A stretch of 64,000 nucleotides of DNA. It comes from Phoronis australis. Lineage: Eukaryota > Phoronida > Phoronidae. The DNA lies in NCBI GenBank assembly GCA_002633005.1, contig NMRA01000001.1:3362229-3426228 (forward strand), written 5' to 3'. Under the pieces are notes generated by a model that ran no database searches, was not told the DNA's origin, and was given only the letters and a program-made list of their open reading frames with translations. Position numbers and translations under genes: made by a program. Below, piece after piece: positions 48,907 through 59,923 of this stretch (positions are counted from its first letter, which is position 1; each line of letters starts with the position of its first letter).

Positions 48907-51204
48907 TTTGAACTTTGGTGTTGACAAAATAAAGGCGATTTCAAGCAGCAGCCAGTCCGACTTCTTCATATATTATCAGGGGTGGAGCCACTGGAAAACT
49001 GTATTGGGATCAAAGTTGTTATTTCGTCTGTGCTTCAAGAATAGTGAATCTGACGATTGTTCCAGCACTTCTTGCAATATTCAAAGTAAATAACTTTCAT
49101 GTTAGCATGCACCAAGAAGCAGAATCATCACGATCTGTTTAAAAGGATTTCAGGAGTTTTTGTATTCCATGCCTCTTTAATGATTGGTGTTTACATATCC
49201 GCTGATATGAAACACATCCGAGGGATAATTTGAAGCCTCCGGTAAACCTCGGATATTTTCGTAGTCTCAGATGATCGTTCAGAGGTGTATCATGCCGGCG
49301 GTGCAGCACTGAAAACAGTGGGGGGAGGCTAAAGCTCCTTCAGGCCCCCTGTGGTGCACCGCCTNCCCTATGGTGCGCCGCCCATGTGTATCACTGCAAG
49401 CATCAATAATTACAGCAAGACTGTCAAAATGAATAGCGTCGACGCGACCAATACGCCAGGATGATGAATTCCCGTGACAACAAGCTTAAACATGAGTTAA
49501 CACTGCATCAAGAGACAGACTGAAGAAAGAAAACCTGCTAATCTGAAGACATGATTATAGCCGTCTCTTCACCAAATCCCTTTACTGTGCCCATTTTTGT
49601 TCGCACATGCGCAGATCTGAAGCACCTCAGCCGGAGGAATAGTTTGAGGTATTCGGAAGAACACGAGCATTTTCGTATCCTCAAACTATCCCTTGGAGAT
49701 TTGCGGAGCAAGTCGCGTGACTATCAATTGACGCAGTTTTAAGTTATCATTGAGTTTTAAAAGTCATGCTTTGTGTTTTGGTATTTGCATACTATATTCT
49801 CCAAAATATGTTACAGTCGCCTAAACAAAGCATCTCTGGCAAAATGTGAAATTTAGACGAATAATTGATGAATAAAGTCTTTTGAAAACGAATTAATTTC
49901 GTTGCACGATGCCAATTTTACATTTTAATGGCTTTTATTATATTCCCCGGTTCACTGATTTTTTACATCGGCTTAAGAAAACCTTTTTTCTGGATTTTGA
50001 TAACCTCAATTTTCATCGTTTTGACTTCAACCGTTATTTTTTAAGGTTTTATTTTGATACCTGTCGTATTTTCTATGTAAAAAGGAAAAATAGGGGTCAA
50101 CTCAAAAATCGTCACAAAAATGTGCGAAGGGACCTTCTCAAAAGCGCCCAATTTTAATATCACGATTACCTCTCTGCATTTCATTGGATGGCGACTGTGT
50201 TATATTGCTGGAATTGGGAAAAAGGTTGATACGAGCAATCCGAGATAAGGACTTGAGATTCTTCTTTCACAACTTAAAATTGCCGTTTCCATTGAGTCAC
50301 ACCTGATGTGTACACTTAAGTTTGCCTATTGTTTAGTATGACGTCATTGTAAAATTTGATTTCACGACTACTATTGAACATCAAAATAACAAAATTTCAA
50401 CTTTTTTTCAAATTAAATAATGTATATTTATTTACAGTCTATTCAAATGTTTCGCAAGATCGTCTCAAAGTCGTAAAATAATGACTCCTTTACGGCTTTT
50501 TGTCAACCTGTGTCGAGACGCCCACGGGCGCGCGATATTTTTTCACAGTGACATCATACTAATACGAAAACCCTAGTGGCTGAATTTGACGACTTTTAAA
50601 AGTCACGTCTGTGTTCATAGCGCACAGAGTGCTACAAGATCGAAACTTACAACAAAATAGTGAGGTCCGGTCGCAGTTTTAACATACTACTTAAATTGCC
50701 ACCTCAAACATATACCACAACTGCGACTCATACCAATAATTGCCGAATGGTAATCTCAGGGTCACGCACACAGCTATCTATAGTACGTTGCCCTCCCCCC
50801 CACCGGTATCAGCTTAAACGAACTTAAAACGCGGGCGCAATGTTGGCTATAGCGATGGCGACCGGAAGTCTGACAAGGTTTGAATTCGCATGAGCTTACT
50901 GCAAGAATGCTTATATTCCTAAAGGTCTCGTAGACGGTATCACCTATTGGAGACATTGAGTTTGTTGTTTGTTTAGACATTGTCAAAAATTAGATCGCCT
51001 TGGTCTGTATTGTCAATGAATTGTATTTTTGAATTATTACAATCAGGAAGACTTCTTCAGCTTCTGATAATGAAAAAATAATTGCAGGCGGTCTAATACA
51101 CGTTGTACCAGAAGTGCGTGGCGGCTCATTGCATTGATCACCTGCAACCATTTTTATGCTTTATTAATATATAGCTAAAACCAAGCTGAGAAGCCAGAGA
51201 CCTG

Positions 51205-51257
51205 ACTCAAGGGCTTAGCAGTGTGACCTTGTGGGACACATTGCTAAACCCTTGAGT
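51205..51257. repeat. Imperfect hairpin
   Basis: Arms ACTCAAGGGCTTAGCAGTGT and, on the other strand, ACTCAAGGGTTTAGCAATGT, separated by about 11 bp. The TTTAGCAGTGTG portion repeats once more directly downstream. Confidence 0.75.
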
Positions 51258-51388
51258 TTAGCAGTGTGTCAGCAAAAGCCAAGTATTATTTCAGATCCAC
51301 AACAAAGGCTAAGCTCTGACGCTTTTCGGTGTGTCGCATTGGTACCAAAGTAGCCTCTATTTAAGAAGAAAATCACACTTAAACTCAC

Positions 51389-51413
51389 CGGGAACTTCAC
51401 TGCCGTCTGCCAT
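51389..51413 (-). CDS. Possible short first coding exon (start MADGSEVP)
   Basis: On the minus strand, ATGGCAGACGGCAGTGAAGT plus TCCCG in a good start context (ACAAAAATGG) runs straight into a strong donor, GTGAGTTTAAG. The 100 bp upstream on that strand are relatively CpG-rich, like a promoter. No following exon could be identified at lower coordinates, so this is only a suggestion. Confidence 0.2.
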
Positions 51414-52323
51414 TTTTGTGTAAGGTCTCGTTCTCGATCGCCTTCCGGGCGTTCTCTTGGCCGGGGTGGAACACGGTAACCTGCCGCCAAACTCGTTCAA
51501 GGACTAACAGGACACGGCTTACGCCGACCTCAGTTGTCCAATCATAGACACGGTTTACCTACACCTAGGATCACCTAGGTGCACGAGCCAGGGACCTCTT
51601 TTGGGCTAAAAATCCGTCTACTGATGTCTCAATTTGTTTCATGAATATTAGGCCAATGCGAAAAGTCAAGTATTCTGCCGTCGACTCGATGTCAAAAGAC
51701 AGGAAGCTGTAGCTTAGAAACACCGAACACAAAAATCTGATTCGGCTATTCGTAATTGGAATTTTTGACTCTCGGCTTTTGTCAACAGGGGAAATCAAAA
51801 GGCCTCTACGATAAACAAGCCCTAGAGTCCAGGCAAGTGCTTGAAGGTCGGAGATCTTCGTGACTCGCTGAGCTCTAAGTTTTGCTTAGGAAGTCATGCG
51901 CCGTTTGCTTTCGTATTGCAGTATTACGAGTGGGCTGGCATGACGTAGTGAGTCAGTGAACTGATTTCACTGGGCTCGTGAGTGTATTTTGAACGTGAAG
52001 AACAACATTTAAGTTCACGTGTGTATCAGATGTGTATCCAGTCATTACTGCGACTGTTTTCTTATGTTTTAAAGGCGAATGTCAGAGAAATAAACTACAC
52101 ACATCGAATTCGCCAAAGTCTTTACTTTCGTGAACGTTCCTCTGAATGTTGTTACAATGAATACAAAATTGTTTTTGCTCTGAATACAGCTTTTCAAACT
52201 TGTATTGCGTGGCCAGGATCCCATCTATGAATGTAATCACAACTGAATGAAAATCCACTTCAGACTAAAGCTTCATCTCACTAAATGCTATTCCAATAGG
52301 ATCTTCGCAATCAATTTGCTAGC

Positions 52324-53666
52324 CTTGAAGGCATCGGTGATGGCGACAAGAAAACACTCATTGAAGCACTGGACAAAGCGACGAGTGACGCGAAACAGCT
52401 GTCCAGCCACACGCAAGTTGTTGAAATCGAATTCACACCTTCTGTCGGCGTTGTATAATACACTGGATACATTATCTTTCAAGAAAAGTACAGCAACGAT
52501 TATTCGGCGAAATGTCATTGATTAGATTCGAAGATATAATGTCTGCAAATCAGAATATTCTCATACAATGGATGCTTTTTTGCTGAAAGGTTTATTTCAT
52601 TTGTAATGGTCCTTGCGCAAGACTCTCTGTGAGAATGTGTCCTTCACTACTCCATGTTGAAAAGACGGTTGCCTTAGTTGGAGACGGAGCAGATGGACTC
52701 CCCTCCTGTCACCAGTATTACGCTAAGGTCTCGCCATAAAGTATCCGACTTGCCCGTAATTGCCTGTAGCGACACGTCGTCATCTGTCGATTTGGTATTG
52801 GTTTAGGTGGAGAAGAAGCAAAACATACAAGAAACCTGGACCGTTACTACAGCAAATGCGTAGCAAAATGAGCGACTTTGCGTCGGTATCCATCGACTTC
52901 GAAAGAGAACCGTTGATGAGAGATACTGGCCTGCCCGCCACGAAGATGTTTGCGAACTAGAACTTACAGTCGCATGCCACTTTGGAAGAATCTGTTGCTG
53001 GCATAGTTGTAGAGCAAGAGAGTTATGAGAAAGAAGAGGGTGCCTTTGAGGTTTCAAGTGACACTGCCAGTAAAAAGTCTTAGAGTAACTTCCACCAATG
53101 CTACGATCGATGCAGCCGCAGCTTCCGCTTTCACGCCGTCTGGTACAGACGACGGGATCGCTGTTGTAGGCATAAACAGAGTTGCTAACGCCGACAAGGA
53201 TGACGTCACACTGGATGACGGAGATTGTACGTATGCGGAGGAAACAGAAAGTCTGAAGAATGAATATGCTATCGATGGTTTAACACTTCTGGGTCATATT
53301 GCATCAGACAGCAGCATCTACGGCCAGGTGAAGTATGACAAGGTCGCGAAAAAAGCAACACACGAGTGTGAATACGACGATTTTGATGAATTAGCCACAG
53401 ACGAAGGAGAAGCAGGAAGTGGATACGAAGAACACTTTGACACAACCTCGGTTATGGATGGATCAGGCTGTGACTGGGACACAGCCTCTGCCTTGGAAGA
53501 ACCCCGGCCCGATAACCAGACGCTCTCAGTCATGGAAGCCTCTGGAGGTGGCCGTGAGAAACCCTTAACTTATGATCAGACAACCTCGGTTTCAGGAACG
53601 ACAGAGAATGACGTATACAAATCTCGCACCATGATTGGCGAACTGATGGCAGACGATGTCGATTAG
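52324..53666 (+). pseudogene. Acidic coding-like region, frame-broken (decayed or unresolved multi-exon gene)
   Basis: The longest open part is 53025-53666 (213 codons). Its product from about residue 20 is acidic and Ser/Thr-rich (TLDDGDCTYAEETE, ECEYDDFDELATDEGEAG) with a loose internal repeat around TTSVMDGSG / TLSVMEASGG / TTSVSGTTE. Immediately upstream, a different frame reads like the same protein: MRSKMSDFASVSIDFEREP, one in-frame TAG at 52958, then LEESVAGIVVEQESYEKEE, closing at 53081. Further up, 52324-52450 has a third coding-like frame (IGDGDKKTLIEALDKATSDA). The sum suggests an old gene or retrocopy with at least one stop and one or two frameshifts, or exons whose junctions I could not settle. 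No family is recognised. Part of its 3' end (about 53580-53690) is duplicated in decayed form at about 53748-53855. Confidence 0.4.
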
Positions 53667-54654
53667 TGAACAGACGTTGGGTTTCAGAAATTCAAAAACT
53701 TTCGGTTATGAAAGCCTTGGGATGGATCGGAGCTCCATAACCACAGAAACTCGGTTTGAAAAAGCTAGAGAATGACTTGCAAAGAGTTTTAACCACGATG
53801 TGGACCTGATAGTGGATGTCGATAAGTGAAATGTTGGATTTTAAATATCGTCTTGTATTGAAATTTAAGGTTATGTAGGACCTTATAAACAAATATTCGA
53901 GATGAGATATCAAAAGCGCTGCTCCAGTTTTCTGAAATTTCATTTCATTTCGTTTTGTGCAACTTATGAGTTTTTTTTCAAAACCATAAAAGTAATCTTT
54001 TTAATAGCCCCTCATGCAAAAGTGGGTCAATTTAAGAACAATACCTAACATCGTTTTGAGAGTAGGTCATGAACGATAGTATCTAAAAGTTTCACACGCA
54101 TCTGATTAACCAAATTTGAAATTTCCTACGAGTCCTACATAACCTTTAAAGGATGCCAAACCAGGTTTTGATGATTTCGACCAATCCTCATTCTGTCACC
54201 TGGTATTGCATCACTGGCGTCAATCTTGCAATTTAAAGACACGAATCAACTAAAATCTCATCCTCCCTATGTCACAAAGTGGATATTGTGGTCCTTAGTG
54301 GTGAAATTCGCTAAAAGCGTAGGTCACGCTTGCCCGTTTAGCAGTCTTCGAAAATTTTCCTCCAGACTTTTGAGGGTTGCTGAGGGTTACAGAGCATTAT
54401 TTTGTTTCAGAAAACTGTATGGCAAAGTCGTTTTAGTATCTGTTACTAGACCGAAGCCGGGATTGGTGACCTTTTAATTCAATAGAACTGTGTAAAGAAA
54501 TATGAATTTTCAAATTTGGAAATGCTTTTCTTTCGGTCATAGAAGAATAGTTATACAAGTAACACGTACAATGGAAGAAACGTGCCGATGATTTACAAAT
54601 TATTGAGGTCTACAGAATGCAGAGGTGTGTTGCAGCGTGTTTAGATTCTGTGGT

Positions 54655-56502
54655 GGCCCAAATTATCACACTATCCCAAATTGTCGCAAATTCAAAACTG
54701 ACAATTTGGGTCATTGCTACAGGCCCAAATTGTCAGAACAATTTTCGGTTCTGTACTATAGTACAGACCCAAATTGTAACAATAACGTAAGTTGTGCCAG
54801 AGGAATGCACTTTCTATGAAGATTGAATGTTCCGCAAAAAAGGCGCGTTTTATTAATTACAGAACGAAAACAATTTTTGTTGTTAAACTGATATCTTTGT
54901 GATTTTGCAGCTGCACTGGTTCACAGGCGTATATGGCCCACTCGCCATATTTAAGCGTGTGCATGCAAAGACCGTTAAATCCGGGTTGTCAGGGGCGGAT
55001 CCAGGATTATGAGTTAAGAGGGGCCAGGGTACAGTATTAGCCAGGATTTTGACCGCCAGACACTCGCACCCCGAACTGCCAAATGGAATCTGGGAGAATT
55101 TTGGGGGGAGGGGCATAGCCCCTTCCCCCTCCTAAATCTGACACTGGCTGTGGAGCATTTTTGTACATGCCGGGGTGTGGAGACCCATTCATTCTTAACA
55201 CGGGCGGCACCCATACCACACAAGTCAAAAACCCTATCACGCACACACTATTTTACTACGGAACCAAAACTCCAACTACAGACTGGCACCCTTACCACGG
55301 ACCGTTTCCAATGCATGTGACCGAAGTGCGAAACTGAGTTTCTACAAGCTAACGTGCTTTGGCTATCAGTTAACACTACCTTATTCGTCCCTGGTGCGAG
55401 TGCCAGTTTGTCTGAGGTTCGAGTTCTGATTTCAAAGTAAGAGTTTTTCGCGCGTGGTAAGAGGTTTTTGGTTTGTGTTAAATGGGTGTGTGCCCGTGGT
55501 AAGTTGTGTTTCCGTCACCGAACTCAGTATTGCATTTCTATACACTGTCGTAGACATCCTAGGTTTTCAAGTATAATCCTGACTAGCTTACATGCGAAAA
55601 CAAACGTCTGGACCAATATTACTAGCACCGCGCTATAGACTCAGACTAATTCTCACTGACATTTTCAGACAACCAACTGTTGCAAATGCGGGCTAATTGC
55701 GGTATACAAGGGAAACGAGACCGAAAGAGAAAGAAAAATCATTTATATAGCAATAATATACATATATGCACACACATGAATAGAAAAAGATTTTTTCTAT
55801 CTATACTCCCACCTAAACTTTTTACCTCACACGGATGTATTTCTTCACCCGCCTTGCCCCGGCACATCATTCACAGCTAGGCGAGAAGTAAGGCGGACCC
55901 GTGCCATAGATGTCTGTAACAAAGGAATAGCGTCCCTGAGAATTTTGTACTCAGACGGAGAACTCCAGGTACCCTGTTCCTTGAGATCACATGCAGTGGA
56001 AGTGCGCAGCGTATTAGACTTTTGTACTCTAATGTTCCGCATACAGGTTCATGCGCCTTACCTCAGCAATTATGCGCATCTCCAAAATTAGGGGCATGCG
56101 CTCAGTTGCGGGGTTTTATGGCAAAGAAGACACTTTTACAAATGCTGTCTTGATCGTTTACATTATCTGGGGTGCAAAATGAAATGTCGGTTCATAATGT
56201 TAGCTTCATATTCATGCACTTCTCTAATTGCCGACTGTTCTTAAACTTGCGAATTTTTGTATTATGAGGCGTCTTTTTGGTGAAACTGTCCATCACCTTA
56301 GCTAAAATATTCCACTGACATAACTTACGTTGCTGTGACAGTTTGAGCGTTGTGACAATTTGGGCCTGTAGGCCTACTACAGTACAGGTCGAAATTGACA
56401 AAAGCAAAATAATGGTGCGACAATTTGGCAAATTTAGCGCTGACTCAAAGTGTCACAATTTTTGAAGTTGTGACAATTTGGGACAGTGTGACAATTTGGG
56501 CC
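54655..56502. mobile_element. 1.85 kb element with complex inverted ends of CCCAAATTGTC repeats
   Basis: The left block (54655-54785) carries GGCCCAAATTATCACACTAT, CCCAAATTGTCGC, GGCCCAAATTGTCAG and ACCCAAATTGTAAC. The right block (about 56337-56502) read on the other strand carries CAGGCCCAAATTGTCACACT, GTCCCAAATTGTCACAAC and GGCCCAAATTGTCACAAC. The outermost sequences match as terminal inverted repeats and the motif is iterated inside each end, as with transposase-binding subterminal repeats. The interior has no transposase-like frame and contains an inserted short element at 54990-55146. A non-autonomous DNA transposon is inferred. Confidence 0.65.
54990..55146 (+). mobile_element. Short MITE/SINE-like element, family M2 copy 1
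   Basis: Starts CAGGGGCGGATCCAGGATTA and is collinear with the inverted copy at 63236-63396: TATTAGCCAGGATTTTG, CAAATGGAATCTGGGAGAAT, then a GGGGG tract and CATAG-CCCCTT. The start and the far end (of copy 2) are inverted versions of CAGTGGCGGAT. It is 157 bp, non-coding, and nested inside the 1.85 kb element. Confidence 0.8.
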
Positions 56503-57018
56503 TGCACAGGGCGGCCTCTTTGCAACATCCGAGCATCAGTGTCAGTGTACCTTCACAGCGAATCAAGTTTTCACCATGGCGAAAACTGGTAACGCGTTAA
56601 GTCTGACTAAGTTGAATTTGAGTTTGTCCACAATAACTAATTCTGTGGTGTCAGTGTACTGAAGTTGTGATAGGAGTGAGCTCTGAAACTAGTTCGCCGA
56701 ATGCATCAACAACTAGAGTAACAGACAATGCGTACATGTGCCATTTCCTAATCCACATTTTCAAGCCATTGTTAGAGCTGGACAACACCAAGAAACTCCG
56801 AAACGTCTTCTTGAGTCGTTGTTGGTCTCGATGATCTTATTGGTAACGGAAATAGAATCCTATCACGGTATGGTCGGGTAACGGTAAAGATGAGAACGAC
56901 TGTATGAGAGTAAATGGCCTGTGATTTTCTTTTTGTAGGCAGTTAAATAGAGCAAAATGCAGCATTAAGTGCTATTTGGACCCGTTTTTCTAATTTCGGC
57001 TGTATAAGTTAATGACCG

Positions 57019-57210
57019 TAGACCAGTTCCAAGATAAAACTTAAATTTGTCTCAAGCCCATTTCAAGGAGACCTTGAGTTTGACTTAAGTTTTGTCCTAT
57101 TTTTATCTAACTTACCGGATGTGAAAGTTTCAAAGATTAGAAATTGAGAGAAATCTTAGAGTTAATAAGTCAAAAATGAGCTTAAGTCAGTTTCTTGGAA
57201 CGGGGCCCTC
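57019..57210. mobile_element. MITE-like element, family M3 copy 1
   Basis: Right end, read on the other strand: GGGCCCCGTTCCAAGAAACT GACTTAAG (split for length). The left end is a decayed CCAGTTCCAAGATAAAACTT. The interior is TTGACTTAAGTTTTGTC-type sequence shared with 61869-62103. It ends about 470 bp before the nanos start codon, so it may lie in or near the promoter. Confidence 0.65.
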
Positions 57211-57680
57211 GCTTAAATGTGCCTGTAAGAATGACAGAAACAATACTTTTTATAGGCAAAAATACCATTTATATAAATCCTTAATTCGAACACTTCATCG
57301 TTTTCAGCAAATTAACTGCCAAATTACTCGAAAATATGCACGGGAACGTTTCAAATTCGAAAAATATACTAATAGATGAGATGAAAAGTGTCAAAATAAC
57401 ATGGCCAGGATAAAGTACTCACGACACCCACCAAGGCATCTGACTCAGTTTGACGAATGTAAGCGAGCGCGTTAATGCTAACCTCATTTGCATACAAACC
57501 AAGCCAAAAAGCTGAATCTATTGGACATGTGTTTTGATTGACAATCCAATTAACTTTAGTTGGGTCGTCAACAAGCTTAACCCCTCCCCGTATTCACAGG
57601 TGGTCCTCTGCTGATCCACTTCGCTTTCAGTAAGTTTCGTGAGAGTGGCTGTGCGTGCAGCAGTTTGGTTACATTTCAAA

Positions 57681-59923
57681 ATGAATTTTGGTTTTCGCGA
57701 GTTAACAGAATTCGAGACGCAGTCTGAGTTATTTCCAGACTACCCGGCGCTCAACAGAGAAATTCACAGACTCTTCGTTCCCGAATCGACACCAGTGAAA
57801 GCCGAGTTTGAAAACAACGGAACACCAAGCAAGGAACTAGACGAGTTCGACAAACTTTGCAGAAATTGCATTCAGTCCAATACAGCTTGTGGCAAGAACA
57901 GAACTCCCGCGCAAGTAAACATCGTGAAAATGCTGGAACGTTCCCCAGTGAGACGGAGGCCCAACAGAGCGGTTCGAGTCTGCGTGTTTTGCCGCAACAA
58001 CGGGGAAACCGAAGCAGTATACAGTAGCCACCAGTTGAAGGTACCGTTTTGTAAATTCATTTAAAGAACACCGGTGACAAATGTGTAGGCACTTGTCAGA
58101 TGTAGCGGTCCCTCATTTTGAGAACTAGTTTCATCCGCTGAATAACGCGCCCGTAATTTAGTGATTGCCTGCGGCAATTTACATGGGTTACCGAAAAGCT
58201 AACCAATGAGCTATCTCCTGGTATAGCTCATTGAGCTAACTAAGTAAATGATTCACGGGAATCCTCTTTAAAGTGTGAAATTTGTTGGGCGATGTCAGTT
58301 TTACGTTTTTACGGGTTATAATTACATTTCCCGGCTTACTGATTTTTGCGTCGGTGCGTATGTAGACGGTTTGCTTGGATTTTAAGTAGGCGTACCTCGA
58401 ACACAAGAAGTTAAAGATAATATGAATCGTTAAATTGTGAATATGCTAACAACCCCAGGTCTTTCGGTGATTGCGTAATATTTGGAATTGCTAGGGTTTT
58501 GTATATTTTCGTACTTGTTTTTAAGCGTATCAGTTGTGGCGTTTTCTATAAAACTGCATTTAATTTACAAACAGTTTCTTTTCCTGTTTATTCGTGTGCA
58601 CACAGTTCCGCTTGCTACAGATTTAAATATTCACGATTTTAATGAGACATAGTATCTTAAATCAACTACGTTTTTTCTTTAATGTCTCATTGTGATGTCC
58701 CACGTGTTTGCAAGGAAATGGATTTAGTAATAGAGTGAGGGGTCGCTGAGTTATGTTAGCTCAAACAGCGTCGTTTAACAAAGCGCGCCAACTTCAAGAT
58801 CTAGATTGCCTCGCTGCATGGCAATAAATGTGACGTAGCCTACGTTTTGTTGCTGTTAACTAAAAAAATTCTGTTATGCCTTTTGTCATGTTTATTATAG
58901 CGTCATTGTGAAATTAACAACGCTTTAGTAACAAAAGATACGTACAACCAGTATTTTACCAATTTCAATAATCTAAAATACTATTCAGGTGTTCTATAAA
59001 TTTATCGTTGTTGTAAAATAACAATTACGGCTTTGTGTCAAACTGCTGAACTTCCTTAATCTTGTTACCAATTAATGGAGAGACTGAAAAATTATCTAAA
59101 TTATACTGAAAATAAAATTTCCGTCAAAATTATCAGTTGGCGCAGCTGTATTGGTCATATGGGTGGTCGTGTTAGTCATTATGGGACACCGGAATGAATC
59201 ATTGCACGTGCGTTGTATCTCAATAACACTGTGTCTATTTTCAAACGATGATTCACATATAGTGTGTGGTATTTTCAGAGCAGTACGCATAGTTATGGTT
59301 CATTCATTGTGTCCTCGTGTTTTGGATCACGCGCAGCATCTGAGTCCAGTAACTTGAGGAATGTTCTCGGCGTATCTGGAAACAGTTATTCCATTTTATA
59401 AGCAATAAAACGTCCTAAAGAAAAAAAAAACAGGTTGTCTTTGGTAATGGATTATTTTCTCTCCATGGTCAAAAAATGCCTTAAATGTCCCATCAGATTT
59501 CAAAATAAGTTGTACCATTTCAGTTAAGTAGCTAGGTTATGCCATTAGTTTATTTCAGCAGGAGCATGCGCTGAATGTCGCTGTGAACGTTCAATAGTCC
59601 GAATGTCTGACATGCATATAGTATTGTGTCCATTCAGTAACCACTTAAACCGTGACCAAAAGTTGAATAGTTCTTAAAACACTGATTGCATTGTAACCTG
59701 CAGCATGCAGTTTCGGTTACGTGCCACTCTCAGTTGTCTGTGGGCTTTGTTTCAGGACGGCTCTGGGATCGTCCAGTGCCCCATCTTAAGGGCCTACACG
59801 TGTCCTGTGTGTTCCGCCAGCGGCGACAATGCACACACGCTGAAGTATTGCCCGCTTACTTGCCACAAGGAGCCCACACGTTGGTCCAAGATGGGGAGGA
59901 ACAGTGTGGGAAAGTGGGTTTAA
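57681..59923 (+). CDS. nanos: Nanos RNA-binding zinc-finger protein, two exons
   Basis: Exon 1 is 57681-58040 (donor AAG|GTACCG) and exon 2 is 59756-59923 (acceptor TTTGTTTCAG). The junction is phase 0 and the product 175 aa. The nanos-type double CCHC finger is complete across the junction: C101-x2-C104-x12-H117-x10-C128, then C136-x2-C139-x7-H147-x4-C152, with the family-typical [19 protein letters not shown] and AHTLKYCP. The N-terminal 95 residues are unlike anything I can place, though a short helical acidic/aromatic stretch at 1-32 is where nanos proteins carry a CCR4-NOT-binding motif. Known family role: with Pumilio, nanos represses translation and promotes decay of target mRNAs in germ cells. 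The start at 57681 is the first ATG in this frame, in good context (AAAATGA). The C-terminal tail is short and basic, ending VGKWV. The intron falls between H117 and C128, inside the first knuckle. Confidence 0.95.
58198..58241. repeat. Hairpin in the nanos intron
   Basis: AGCTAACCAATGAGCTAT and, on the other strand, AGTTAGCTCAATGAGCTAT form an imperfect stem of about 18 bp with an 8 base loop (CTCCTGGT). The ATGAGCTATxxCCTGGTATAGCTCAT core is nearly symmetric, and it resembles a tRNA-gene D-arm sequence only superficially. Confidence 0.65.

Larger units (their letters stand above)
45113..51388. other. Interval without a resolved gene
   Basis: No gene is identified. Several ATGGC(G/C/T)GA-type starts in good context occur: minus strand at 45541 (start MADVDDYIFT, open for 61 codons), plus at 47562 and plus at 47685. 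They look like first-exon or YY1-like promoter motifs, but no downstream exons can be linked. A C13 run followed by (CA)n lies at 47395-47417. A repeat-like block with a one-N join lies at 49290-49400. Confidence 0.4.

Noticed and set aside
53025-53078. Start of the acidic ORF taken as a genuine N-terminus
   Set aside because: The first ~18 residues overlap a better coding-like frame (LEESVAGIVVEQESYEKEE) that shifts into this one, so the ATG at 53025 is probably internal to a broken gene.
57639-57680. Nanos start at 57639
   Set aside because: That codon is GTG; the first ATG in frame is at 57681.
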